A stretch of 14,775 bases of DNA from Methylococcaceae bacterium. Lineage in GTDB: Bacteria > Pseudomonadota > Gammaproteobacteria > Methylococcales > Methylomonadaceae. Each line of letters starts with the position of its first letter. Position 1 is the first letter of the stretch. The stretch covers positions 1 through 14,775 of the forward strand of contig CANNLO010000084.1 of the NCBI GenBank assembly GCA_947505055.1, read 5' to 3'. Positions 1 to 7,053 of the stretch are shown here, in pieces. Below the pieces are notes generated by a model that saw nothing but the letters and a program-made list of their open reading frames with translations, was not told where the DNA came from and did no database searches. The position numbers were made by a program, and so were the translations under genes.

Positions 1-1170
1 GATTCAGGCGTTGGTGGTGTTTACTCAGACGCCATCAGCAATATCTTTATCGTTAAAAGTTTTGCCATGGAAGCAAGAGAGCAGGGGCGTATCAATCAGG
101 CTTCTGATTTTGTTTATCGCAAGAAAAAAATTGCCTGGGTATTTACGTTTTTATCCTTTGCCGTGCAAGGTATTATGACCTTTGGCATGGAGCTGTTGTT
201 GGTTTATTTGATGATTCAAAAATGGACAAATGGCGACTTTCAGGTAGGCGAGTTTGTTTTGTTTCAATCCATCCTGATTTTACTGATCCAGCGATTATGG
301 GAGTTTGGTCGTAACTTCAGAAGTTTTTTTACAGCTTTGGCCGATGCTTCTGAAATGGCTGAAGTTTTCAGACAAGTAGATGTGGAGCAGGATGCCGACC
401 ATGCCCAGGCATTGACCATCACAGAAGGTGCGATTGATTTTGATAAACTTTATTTTACCTATAACCAAAAAAACGCAGAGCAAATTCCTTTATTTGAAAA
501 CTTTTCTTTACAGATTAAGGCAGGCGAAAAAGTTGCTTTGGTCGGTCAATCAGGTTCCGGAAAATCGTCGTTAACCAAGTTGTTATTTCGCTTTCTTGAT
601 CCTCAACAAGGCACGATCAGCTTTGATGGACAGGATGCGAAAGCATTTACCTTGCAATCTTTGCGTGAGCAAATTTCTATGGTGCCGCAACAACCTGATT
701 TATTTCATCGTTCCATTCGGGACAATATCACGCTTGGTGCTGATATTTCTGAAGCCAGGTTGATTGAAGTCGCTACAAAAGCCCGTTGTCTTGAGTTTAT
801 TGAGCAACTTCCGGAGCAATTTGATACGCTGGTTGGTGAGCGTGGTGTCAAACTGTCAGGGGGCGAAAGACAGCGTATCGCCATTGCCCGTGCCTTTTTG
901 GAGGATGCACCAATAGTGGTTCTGGATGAAGCAACCAGCGCCTTGGACTCGCTGACTGAAAAGCAAATTCAGGTGGCGATTTTTGATCTGATCAAGCACA
1001 AAACCACGCTGGTTATCGCCCATCGCCTTTCTACCATTTTGACTATGGATCGTATCATCGTGCTGGAAAAAGGCAGAATTCTGGAGCAGGGCACTCATCA
1101 GCAATTACTTGATAAGCAGGGGAAATACTACGCGATGTGGCAACATCAAAGCGGGGATTTTCTGGTTTAA
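1..1170 (+). CDS. ABC exporter, permease fused to ATPase (3' part; 5' end outside window)
   Basis: The reading frame is open from base 1, so the gene starts upstream; 389 residues are visible. They comprise the last part of a type I exporter transmembrane domain (two hydrophobic segments near residues 45-65 and 80-100) and a complete nucleotide-binding domain. Numbering from base 1, the ATPase motifs are all intact: Walker A GQSGSGKSS with K188, Q-loop Q230, signature LSGGERQR at 285-292, Walker B ending in D309 with catalytic E310, and H-loop H341. The fused architecture is that of half-size ABCB/MsbA-like exporters, which dimerise in the inner membrane and use ATP to move lipids, peptides or drugs outward. 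The substrate cannot be read from this fragment. The gene ends 156 bases before nrdJ, and a separate promoter lies between them. I see no clear terminator after the stop. Confidence 0.95.
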   Translation, partial: DSGVGGVYSDAISNIFIVKSFAMEAREQGRINQASDFVYRKKKIAWVFTFLSFAVQGIMTFGMELLLVYLMIQKWTNGDFQVGEFVLFQSILILLIQRLWEFGRNFRSFFTALADASEMAEVFRQVDVEQDADHAQALTITEGAIDFDKLYFTYNQKNAEQIPLFENFSLQIKAGEKVALVGQSGSGKSSLTKLLFRFLDPQQGTISFDGQDAKAFTLQSLREQISMVPQQPDLFHRSIRDNITLGADISEARLIEVATKARCLEFIEQLPEQFDTLVGERGVKLSGGERQRIAIARAFLEDAPIVVLDEATSALDSLTEKQIQVAIFDLIKHKTTLVIAHRLSTILTMDRIIVLEKGRILEQGTHQQLLDKQGKYYAMWQHQSGDFLV

Positions 1171-1225
1171 ACAGACATTCGATTTTAAAGTCAAGCATTA
1201 TTCCGGCGTTAATTTACTCGCGTAT

Positions 1226-1272
1226 ACACTATATATTGTGCTATTCTATAACAATATTACTATATATCGTTT
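1226..1272 (+). promoter_or_regulatory. Predicted NrdR-repressed promoter of nrdJ (two NrdR boxes)
   Basis: Two 16-bp sites resemble the NrdR box consensus acaCwAtATaTwGwgt: box 1 at 1226-1241 (ACACTATATATTGTGC) and box 2 at 1257-1272 (TTACTATATATCGTTT). Their centres are 31 bp apart, about three helical turns, which is the usual NrdR box spacing. A possible -10 TATATT (1232-1237), 17 bp downstream of a weak -35 TTAATT (1209-1214), lies inside box 1, so a bound repressor would block RNA polymerase. NrdR is a nucleotide-sensing repressor of ribonucleotide reductase genes. The sites are seen in the sequence; binding is inferred. No cobalamin riboswitch is apparent in this short leader. Confidence 0.8.
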
Positions 1273-1326
1273 ATTGGCCTAAATAAGCAGATTTTTTTCA
1301 AATTTTACTACCAACCGAGATTTTTT

Positions 1327-3477
1327 ATGCCGACCAAGCCGTCTGTCATCCCAACTGCTGTAACTGAAATACCTTTTCAGGACGCTTCAATGGATATTTG
1401 GGATACCAAGTATCGTTTAAAAACCAAAGATGGTACTGCGATAGACGGCACTATTGATGAGACCTATCAACGTGTTGCCAGAGCGTTATCATCAGTAGAA
1501 AAAGGGAAGGTGAAACAAGATCAATGCTATAAAGACTTTCTGTGGGCCTTGCGTCAAGGTGCTATTCCTGCCGGGCGTATAACTTCCAATGCTGGCGCTT
1601 TAGAACATAAACCGGCAACCTCGACCATTAACTGTACCGTCTCCGGAACCATAGCCGATTCTATGGATGATATTTTGCATAAAGTGCATGAGGCAGGACT
1701 AACGTTAAAAGCGGGTTGTGGCATCGGGTATGAATTTTCGACTTTGCGTCCTAAAGATGCCTACGTTTCCGGAGCCGGTGCCTATACTTCCGGCCCGTTA
1801 TCGTTTATGGATATTTACGATAAAATGTGTTTTACCGTGTCTTCTGCTGGCGGCAGACGTGGCGCACAGATGGCGACTTTTGATGTCGGTCATCCTGATG
1901 TGGTTGAATTTATTCGTGCCAAACGCGAAGACGGGCGGTTGAGACAGTTTAATCTGTCGTTGTTGATTACCACCGAATTTGTTGAAGCGGTAAAAAATGA
2001 TCTGCCCTGGCCGTTGTCCTTTCCGGTTACGGAAAAGGAAGTCAAACTGGACGGTCTGGATTTAACAGACAACAAACAAATTATTTGGCGCGATCTGCCC
2101 GCCGTGGAGGATTATATTCTCAATGACGATGGTCTGGTTGCCTGCAAAATTAGCAAAACCATGCCCGCACGCCGTTTGTGGGACATCATTATGAGTTCAA
2201 CTTACGATTATGCCGAGCCTGGTTTTATACTGATCGACAAAGTTAACGAGATGAACAACAATTGGTTTTGTGAAAAGATCAGGGCGACCAATCCTTGCGG
2301 CGAACAGCCCTTACCGCCTTATGGTTCCTGCCTTCTGGGATCGGTCAATCTGACTCGCTTTGTTAATCATCCGTTCACTGACGAAGCGCATTTTGATTGG
2401 GAAAATTATCGGAAGGCCATCAAGATTTTTACCCGTATGCTGGATAACGTAGTCGAAATCAATGGGCTGCCTTTGCCTCAGCAACGCGAAGAAATACTTG
2501 GTAAACGTCGTCATGGCATGGGCTATCTGGGCTTGGGTTCCACGGTTACCATGATGGGGATGTGTTATGGTGATGCGCAATCACTGCAATTCACCGAAGA
2601 AGTGACCAAGGTTCTGGCTGTTGAAGGCTGGAAAGCTGGGCTGTCGCTGGCTAAAGAAAAAGGTCCCGCGCCGATTATGGAACAGATGTTTACCGTTACC
2701 GGTGAAATGTTGCATAAACGTCCTGAAATGATTGTCGATGGTCATAAAGTGGGAGATCGGGTTCCCGGAAAGCTTTTACATACCAAATACAGTCGCTACA
2801 TGCAGCAGCTCGGTAGAGAAGAACCTGAACTTTACGCAGAGCTGATTGAAACCGGTGCCCGTTTTACTCATCACAGTTCGATTGCACCGACCGGTACTAT
2901 TTCCTTGTCCCTGGCCAATAATGCCAGCAACGGCATAGAGCCCAGCTTTGCACACCATTATTCGCGGAATATCATTCGCGCCGGAAAAAAATCCAAAGAA
3001 AAAATTGATGTCTTCTCTTTTGAACTGTTGGCTTATCGTGAAATGATCAATGCTAACGCCATGCCTTACAGTGATAATCCGACTGAAAAATTACCGGCTT
3101 ATTTCATAGCTGCGGATGATGTAACGCCAACCCAACATGTCGATATTCAAGCCGCAGCGCAAAAATGGATAGATTCGTCCATTTCAAAAACTGCCAACGT
3201 GCCTACCGATTATCCGTATGAAGATTTCAAATTTATTTATGAGTATGCCTATGACAAAGGCTTGAAGGGTTGCACTACATTCCGTTTCAATCCTGAAGTA
3301 TTTCAGGGTGTACTGGTTAAAGACTCAGACCTTGAAAACACCACCTATCAATTCACTTTGGAAGATGGTCATGTTGTTGAATTTAAAGGTAATGAAGATA
3401 TTGAATATGACGGTGAAATTCACAGTGCCGCTAATCTGTTTGATGCCTTAAAAGAAGGCTATTACGGTAAGTTCTAG
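1327..3477 (+). CDS. nrdJ: Adenosylcobalamin-dependent (class II) ribonucleotide reductase
   Basis: Reduces ribonucleotides to deoxyribonucleotides using a cobalamin-generated thiyl radical, so it works with or without oxygen. The 716-residue protein has the radical-cysteine loop NPCGEQ (N322, C324, E326) and the redox pair C103 (in NCTVSG) and C335 (in GSCLLGSVNL). The 11-residue spacing C324-C335 equals C408-C419 of the Lactobacillus leichmannii class II enzyme, which separates it from class I enzymes. There is no obvious N-terminal ATP cone. After C649 no cysteine remains, and the protein ends in YYGKF, so the usual C-terminal cysteine pair that passes electrons from thioredoxin is absent. 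A separate NrdJb-type subunit may supply it, but none follows in this window. ATG 1327 has only a weak GAG-type ribosome site. Two NrdR boxes lie upstream. Confidence 0.95.
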   Translation: MPTKPSVIPTAVTEIPFQDASMDIWDTKYRLKTKDGTAIDGTIDETYQRVARALSSVEKGKVKQDQCYKDFLWALRQGAIPAGRITSNAGALEHKPATSTINCTVSGTIADSMDDILHKVHEAGLTLKAGCGIGYEFSTLRPKDAYVSGAGAYTSGPLSFMDIYDKMCFTVSSAGGRRGAQMATFDVGHPDVVEFIRAKREDGRLRQFNLSLLITTEFVEAVKNDLPWPLSFPVTEKEVKLDGLDLTDNKQIIWRDLPAVEDYILNDDGLVACKISKTMPARRLWDIIMSSTYDYAEPGFILIDKVNEMNNNWFCEKIRATNPCGEQPLPPYGSCLLGSVNLTRFVNHPFTDEAHFDWENYRKAIKIFTRMLDNVVEINGLPLPQQREEILGKRRHGMGYLGLGSTVTMMGMCYGDAQSLQFTEEVTKVLAVEGWKAGLSLAKEKGPAPIMEQMFTVTGEMLHKRPEMIVDGHKVGDRVPGKLLHTKYSRYMQQLGREEPELYAELIETGARFTHHSSIAPTGTISLSLANNASNGIEPSFAHHYSRNIIRAGKKSKEKIDVFSFELLAYREMINANAMPYSDNPTEKLPAYFIAADDVTPTQHVDIQAAAQKWIDSSISKTANVPTDYPYEDFKFIYEYAYDKGLKGCTTFRFNPEVFQGVLVKDSDLENTTYQFTLEDGHVVEFKGNEDIEYDGEIHSAANLFDALKEGYYGKF

Positions 3478-3727
3478 GTGGTATTTTATTAATAACACAT
3501 ACTAAGGTTTAATGTTCAGCATGAGGGGGGGTGAAAAAATATTTGGACTGCTCCTATTAAGAAAAACTGTTATTAATTCTTTGATATTAAAAGTGATAAG
3601 TGTCATTAGTGTTCAGCGCAGTAAAAATTTGGCCGACAGAAAATTTGGGTTTTTTTATTATTTATAGGTAGAGTTTGGCGGCGATATTCATGCAAAGTTA
3701 TAGGTCTGATCCGCTACCACGTAGTTG

Positions 3728-5263
3728 CTAATCATCTGGCCTCGCTATTTTGAAACGAGCCGATGCACCCAAAAGACCGATCACGAAGAAAGCTGTTCCG
3801 ACAAGGGTGAAACGCAGATTCGCTTCCTGAATGATCATGTCGTCGGTAGCATAAAGCATTATGATGACAGCGACAGATCCCCACCCAAGAAAACTCAGTG
3901 TTGTGGATGTAATTAGATTGCCTAAGTCGTCTGATTTATTTTCTAGAGAGTCCATTCGATAAGCTACAAAGCTGCACATGAGTGCTGGCAGAATACCCCA
4001 GCGCATGTGTTCTATGAAGCTTTCCAAAAAATTGAAATAATCTCGACGGTAGAAAGTTAACTCAAGAATAAGCGCTGAAACTGAGGTGCTGACAATAAAG
4101 CCTGTTATCATCATTGCCACATAGAACCCATAGTATCTTTCAGATTGCTCACGTTGACGTCTGAAGGCTAGTGACCTTGAAATAAAAACGAGTGCTATCG
4201 GCAGGACATACATCGGGATAGCATAGGCTACCCAGCGAAGCGTAGTGTAATCAAAGTGTGCTAGCGGTTTATCGGGAAACAGGAACGCATTGTGTAGTGA
4301 AACCGAGATTTCTCGACCCAACATAACTCCGATGGCAGTTATAGCCGTGAACAGCAGAACATATTTATAAGTGTGTTTTAGGCGGGACTCATGCACGTTG
4401 CCGCCGAGCTGCTTTACGGTCGCCCATATTTCATTTTCATTTGCGCTACCGAACACAACCAAAGAAGCCAGTAAACGGCAGAGTAGACCGGAGAGGTGAT
4501 CTAGCTCTTTTAATAACTTGACCGTCTTAGTGTAGTGAGGTTCAGCTTCTTTCCAGACGACAACTTTTTCCGACATTGCGTTGTAAGAAATACAGATTTC
4601 ACCCCATTTTAGTGATGGCTCATTAAAAAAGCGGCGAAACGATGTTTGATTGGCGTAGTTTTGTATCTGGTCAAAAAGAAGGCAGTTATGGGCCCATTTA
4701 TATTCGATAGTGGCACTGGATTTTTCGAAATCACCAGGGTCTATGCTAGACACCAGCAGGCGATTGGCGATTTGTGTTTTTAAGAGATCGTCGACGGCCG
4801 ACAATCTGGAGGTAGCTAAAGCATTATAGACCTCTACCGCCTTTGTTGGAATTGCGAAAGCATCATGGATATTGTTTCTTAAAATCAGCAAAGGGTTAAG
4901 CTGGCTTTCACTTGCAATAAAAAAAAGAAACAGTCCTGCGTTAATCAAAGGGATGATCGTGCTTCCATCCAAGCCATTAAGAAGATTTAATAACTCCCTG
5001 GAGTGGAGATTGGTTACGATGAGCGTAACAAGTGGTTCCAATGGGAGCCATCGGCAAGTAAGTAGCCAATAAAGTACTACCATAAACGTACAGTACGATG
5101 TTATTCCTATCCAATAAGTGCTTCTGCGAATAAAGTATTGGGGGAGTGTTGGTTCAGTACCTAACTGAATCCGGCGTTTTTGAAAGGAACGATAGGCGAG
5201 GAAAAATGCGGCCCCGCATCCAATAAGCTGTATTGTAAAGTTGATTAATAGTTCGAGATTCAT
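3728..5263 (-). CDS. Orphan multi-spanning membrane protein, function unknown
   Basis: A 511-residue protein I do not recognise. Hydrophobic segments suggest about nine membrane helices: near residues 5-24, 49-70, 103-118, 299-317, 344-362, 379-401, 422-436, 455-473 and 485-502. A soluble stretch of about 170 residues (125-298) separates three N-terminal helices from six C-terminal ones. That stretch is mixed-charge and helix-rich, with no nucleotide-binding or catalytic motif I can name. Arg/Lys clusters follow helix 1 (FQKRR) and helix 5 (SRSLAFRRQREQ). The ATG at 5263 is supported by an upstream GGAG about 10 bases away. The gene stands alone on the minus strand, convergent with nrdJ and flanked by long non-coding stretches, an accessory-type setting. 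A real gene is likely from length, start signal and consistent topology; no function is inferred. Confidence 0.8.
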   Translation of the reverse strand: MNLELLINFTIQLIGCGAAFFLAYRSFQKRRIQLGTEPTLPQYFIRRSTYWIGITSYCTFMVVLYWLLTCRWLPLEPLVTLIVTNLHSRELLNLLNGLDGSTIIPLINAGLFLFFIASESQLNPLLILRNNIHDAFAIPTKAVEVYNALATSRLSAVDDLLKTQIANRLLVSSIDPGDFEKSSATIEYKWAHNCLLFDQIQNYANQTSFRRFFNEPSLKWGEICISYNAMSEKVVVWKEAEPHYTKTVKLLKELDHLSGLLCRLLASLVVFGSANENEIWATVKQLGGNVHESRLKHTYKYVLLFTAITAIGVMLGREISVSLHNAFLFPDKPLAHFDYTTLRWVAYAIPMYVLPIALVFISRSLAFRRQREQSERYYGFYVAMMITGFIVSTSVSALILELTFYRRDYFNFLESFIEHMRWGILPALMCSFVAYRMDSLENKSDDLGNLITSTTLSFLGWGSVAVIIMLYATDDMIIQEANLRFTLVGTAFFVIGLLGASARFKIARPDD

Positions 5264-5391
5264 CGTGCAATTACTCCGGCGTACTTCCTACAAAGCATCG
5301 AGATTAAGGGGGATGTTAGGTACCACGGGAATATAATCACGGTTCTTAAATAATTCAGATTGTTTTTCACAGTAACCTTATTAAGGACAGA

Positions 5392-5484
5392 ATGCATGAT
5401 AATGCAGAAATTTATTACAAGATCAGATGGCTTTATTATAGCAGTAGATGGCTAAAAAAGGTCTCTTCCCGGCTTTTGAGGTGA
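5392..5484 (+). CDS. Possible 30-residue basic peptide (weak candidate)
   Basis: A short frame with a good ribosome-binding sequence, AAGGA at 5383-5387, four bases before ATG 5392. The 30-residue product is rich in Arg/Lys and aromatic residues (for example IYYKIRW and SSRWLKK) and would be an amphipathic cationic peptide. A second ATG at 5396, at better spacing (8 bases), opens a different 19-residue frame ending near 5455, so the ribosome site cannot choose between them. A short palindrome CCTTATTAAGG (5376-5386) overlaps the ribosome site. There is no family recognition and no supporting neighbour, so this may be chance. Confidence 0.15.
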   Translation: MHDNAEIYYKIRWLYYSSRWLKKVSSRLLR

Positions 5485-5496
5485 GATGAAGAGGTC
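5460..5496. repeat. Imperfect inverted repeat / hairpin
   Basis: GGTCTCTTC (5460-5468) can pair with GAAGAGGTC (5488-5496) over nine positions, including two G-U wobbles, around a 19-base loop. No T-run follows on either side, so it is not a standard intrinsic terminator. It lies about 120 bases upstream of the tandem structured repeats and could belong to the same leader or be unrelated. Confidence 0.35.
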
Positions 5497-5604
5497 AAGT
5501 GTGTAAGCTATCCAGTTGTTCTCATTCGATAAAACTGAACTTAAGTAACTGCAATCACTTAAAAAATTGACCTAAAAATTGATGTTTTGATGGTGGAATT
5601 AGCT

Positions 5605-5610
5605 TATAAT
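5605..5610 (+). promoter_or_regulatory. Perfect -10 box in front of the tandem structured repeat
   Basis: TATAAT matches the sigma-70 -10 consensus exactly. A start six or seven bases downstream would fall at or next to 5617, the first paired base of repeat copy 1. No good -35 is found at 16-18 bp: TTGATG at 5579-5584 is 20 bp away and TTGACC at 5567-5572 is farther still. This is a suggestive but unproven promoter. Confidence 0.4.
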
Positions 5611-5616
5611 CGAATT

Positions 5617-5690
5617 GTGGGGGAATAGGTCAAAATACAATACCCGTATTTGGGGAATATGGTCATCCGGGAACGGACATTGAGTCCCAC
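5617..5690 (+). repeat. Tandem structured repeat, copy 1 (possible small RNA)
   Basis: A 74-base unit opening with GTGGG and closing with CCCAC (5686-5690), which pair. Inside are GGTC (5628-5631) pairing with GGTC (5661-5664) through wobbles, a CCC/GGG hairpin (5643-5645 with 5652-5654), and a TCCG-GGAA-CGGA hairpin (5666-5677) with a GNRA-type tetraloop. TTTTT (5691-5695) follows directly. The core CAAAATACAATACCCGTA (5631-5648) and AATATGGTCA (5656-5665) recur in copy 2. The closing stem plus T-run resembles an intrinsic terminator on the plus strand. It could be a small RNA or a miniature mobile repeat; I do not recognise a named family. Confidence 0.6.
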
Positions 5691-5725
5691 TTTTTACTTA
5701 GGATATAAGTAATTTTTTAAATCAT

Positions 5726-5806
5726 GTTGGACTACAGGCCAAAATACAATACCCGTAATGGGAAATATGGTCAGCTGAGTTTGGTTTACTTGGTTTTGAG
5801 TCCAAC
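5726..5806 (+). repeat. Tandem structured repeat, copy 2 (possible small RNA)
   Basis: An 81-base unit closed by a perfect 8-bp inverted repeat, GTTGGACT (5726-5733) with AGTCCAAC (5799-5806), followed by TTTTTATTTTT (5807-5817). The same inner layout as copy 1 is present: GGCC (5737-5740) with GGTC (5769-5772), CCC (5752-5754) with GGG (5760-5762), then a second hairpin CTGAGT (5775-5780) with ACTTGG (5788-5793). That second hairpin differs entirely in sequence from copy 1 but sits at the same place. The third closing pair is T-A here and G-C in copy 1, a compensatory change. It begins 35 bases after copy 1 ends. Confidence 0.6.
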
Positions 5807-6192
5807 TTTTTATTTTTCAAGTTAAATTCTAAAGCTACCAACTTGAGTTGCTTATTTAGTCCTGCAATTTCGCTAAATAATATTATGTTTCTTCGCCTTG
5901 TTTGCACATGGAATGGCAATGGGTTTAATAAATATTTAAATAATGTTGGAGACTTGTTAGCAAAACTCGATAGAGCAATAGAGAGTTACCAAGACGCGTC
6001 ATTAAGTTCACGTCCATCTGCTTCAGTCTGCAATAAACCAACCGGTTTTTGCGGGTTGTTTAGTATCTTCGCTTTTATCAGACACAGTTAAATCTTGCAG
6101 AAGTCTTTGGGGTAAGCACAAAAAACACTCGCCGACCTGGAATTTAGCGGCTGCTCTTGTTAACTTGCGTAAAGCCTATTTATCAAAGATGC

Positions 6193-7053
6193 CTAAGTAG
6201 TTGTCCGGCCTATTAATTCCCCCAACTTAACTTTTTTCTCGGCTATAAAATTGCTATCCCACTCCGCTTTGTTCTTGCCAAACAAAACAATAATCGTAGA
6301 GCCCATATTAAATCGCCCCATTTCTTCGCCGATTTTTAAAGTAGGTGCATTCTCCTGATATTGCCAGTCTTGCACAGAAGTGATGCTAGGTGGTGTGACT
6401 ACGCCATGCCAAACTGTTTCTACGCTTGATACAAAAATTGCTCCGACCAGAATTAAAGCCATAGGACCCGCATCGGTATCAAATATGGCAGCAACGCGCT
6501 CATTTCTGGCGAAAAGATTGGGAACAGAATTAACGGTCGCCGGATTGACGCTGAATAAGCGACCAGGGATATGCACCATTTCTTTTAAGCTGCCGGTTAA
6601 CGGCATATGTAAGCGATGATAATCTTTGGGTGATAAGTAAATCGTCGTAAATATGCCGTTGTTAAAGGGTTCTGCGCGTTCTGCACTACCGCCCAACAAA
6701 TCAGTGGTGTTAAAGCTTTTGCCTTTGGCCTGGAAGATTTGTCCGTCGGTTATGCTACCTGACTGACTGACTGCGCCATCGCAAGGACAGACAATCGCAT
6801 TGGCTTCAGTGCTAAGCGGTCTGAGGCTGGGTTTAAGTTCTCGGGTGAAAAAGTCGTTAAAGCTGTTATAGGCGTTGATGTCCGGTATCAACGCTTCATC
6901 CATGTTGACGCCGTAGTGTCTGATAATCTGTTTGATAAACAGGTTTTTCCAGATTTTGTTTTTCGAATGAGTCAGTTTACTCATCAAACTGGATAAAGCA
7001 TGATGAGGCAAAAGATATTGGGGTAGGGTGGTCAGGGCTTCTTTAAAGTTCAT
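6193..7053 (-). CDS. psd: Phosphatidylserine decarboxylase proenzyme
   Basis: Converts phosphatidylserine to phosphatidylethanolamine at the inner membrane. The 286-residue proenzyme matches the bacterial family in length. It carries NDFFTRELKP near residues 66-75, D92 in CDGAVS, H149 in YHRLHMP, and the self-cleavage site G251-S252 in FNMGSTIIVLFG. D92, H149 and S252 correspond to the Asp-His-Ser triad of the E. coli enzyme. Cleavage before S252 gives a large beta chain and a small alpha chain of about 35 residues whose N-terminal serine becomes the pyruvoyl cofactor. The start ATG overlaps the stop of the upstream FlhB-like gene by four bases (ATGA), and no Shine-Dalgarno sequence is visible, so translation is probably coupled. 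It is the last gene of the minus-strand queF-flhB-like-psd operon. Confidence 0.97.
   Translation of the reverse strand: MNFKEALTTLPQYLLPHHALSSLMSKLTHSKNKIWKNLFIKQIIRHYGVNMDEALIPDINAYNSFNDFFTRELKPSLRPLSTEANAIVCPCDGAVSQSGSITDGQIFQAKGKSFNTTDLLGGSAERAEPFNNGIFTTIYLSPKDYHRLHMPLTGSLKEMVHIPGRLFSVNPATVNSVPNLFARNERVAAIFDTDAGPMALILVGAIFVSSVETVWHGVVTPPSITSVQDWQYQENAPTLKIGEEMGRFNMGSTIIVLFGKNKAEWDSNFIAEKKVKLGELIGRTTT

Larger units (their letters stand above)
5264..6192. other. Long stretch without a convincing protein gene; repeats and hairpins
   Basis: About 930 bases between the orphan membrane gene and psd. It holds the start region of the minus-strand gene, a hairpin at 5460-5496, a TATAAT box at 5605-5610, two tandem structured repeats (5617-5690 and 5726-5806), and a weak 7-bp stem at 5817-5846. 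A further bulged 8-bp stem at 6035-6061 (AAAC-AACC pairing with GGTT-GTTT) resembles a terminator without a T-run. Downstream of psd, on the minus strand, a 4-bp GC stem (6148-6151 with 6131-6134) followed by a T-run (complement of 6120-6125) could be a poor terminator. A TTG-started frame at 5843-6091 and a short frame ending near 6190 look like chance or decayed sequence. No tRNA, rRNA or CRISPR array is visible. Confidence 0.6.

Noticed and set aside
1171..1326. Cobalamin riboswitch upstream of the B12-dependent reductase
   Set aside because: The gap is only 156 bases and is taken up by the NrdR-type boxes and promoter; no B12-box-like sequence or large fold was seen.
2311..2580. Minus-strand frames inside nrdJ
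   Set aside because: Antisense to the conserved catalytic region of nrdJ; explained by codon constraints of the real gene.
3630..3660. Intrinsic terminator after nrdJ (AAATTT repeats followed by TTTTTTT)
   Set aside because: The only stem is the 6-bp A/T self-pairing of AAATTT copies, too weak to support a terminator call.
5726..5806. Integron attC site or cassette boundary
   Set aside because: GTTGGAC and GTCCAAC match the core-site patterns GTTRRRY and RYYYAAC, but the order is reversed (an attC starts with RYYYAAC and ends with GTTRRRY). No cassette genes or integrase are present.
5617..5806. CRISPR array
   Set aside because: Only two imperfect copies with long internal divergence; there is no regular repeat-spacer pattern and no cas gene.
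5722..5919. 65-residue minus-strand reading frame
   Set aside because: It runs through repeat copy 2 and the region beside it. The equivalent frame in copy 1 is interrupted, and there is no family resemblance or ribosome site.
5843..6091. 82-residue plus-strand frame starting at TTG
   Set aside because: Rare start without a Shine-Dalgarno sequence, mixed composition, no recognisable domain; at most a decayed gene remnant.
6100..6192. Short plus-strand frame ending near 6190 with protein-like composition (NLAAALVNLRKAYL)
   Set aside because: No start codon with a ribosome site and no family match; it overlaps the likely 3' region of the psd transcript. Too short to support as a pseudogene.
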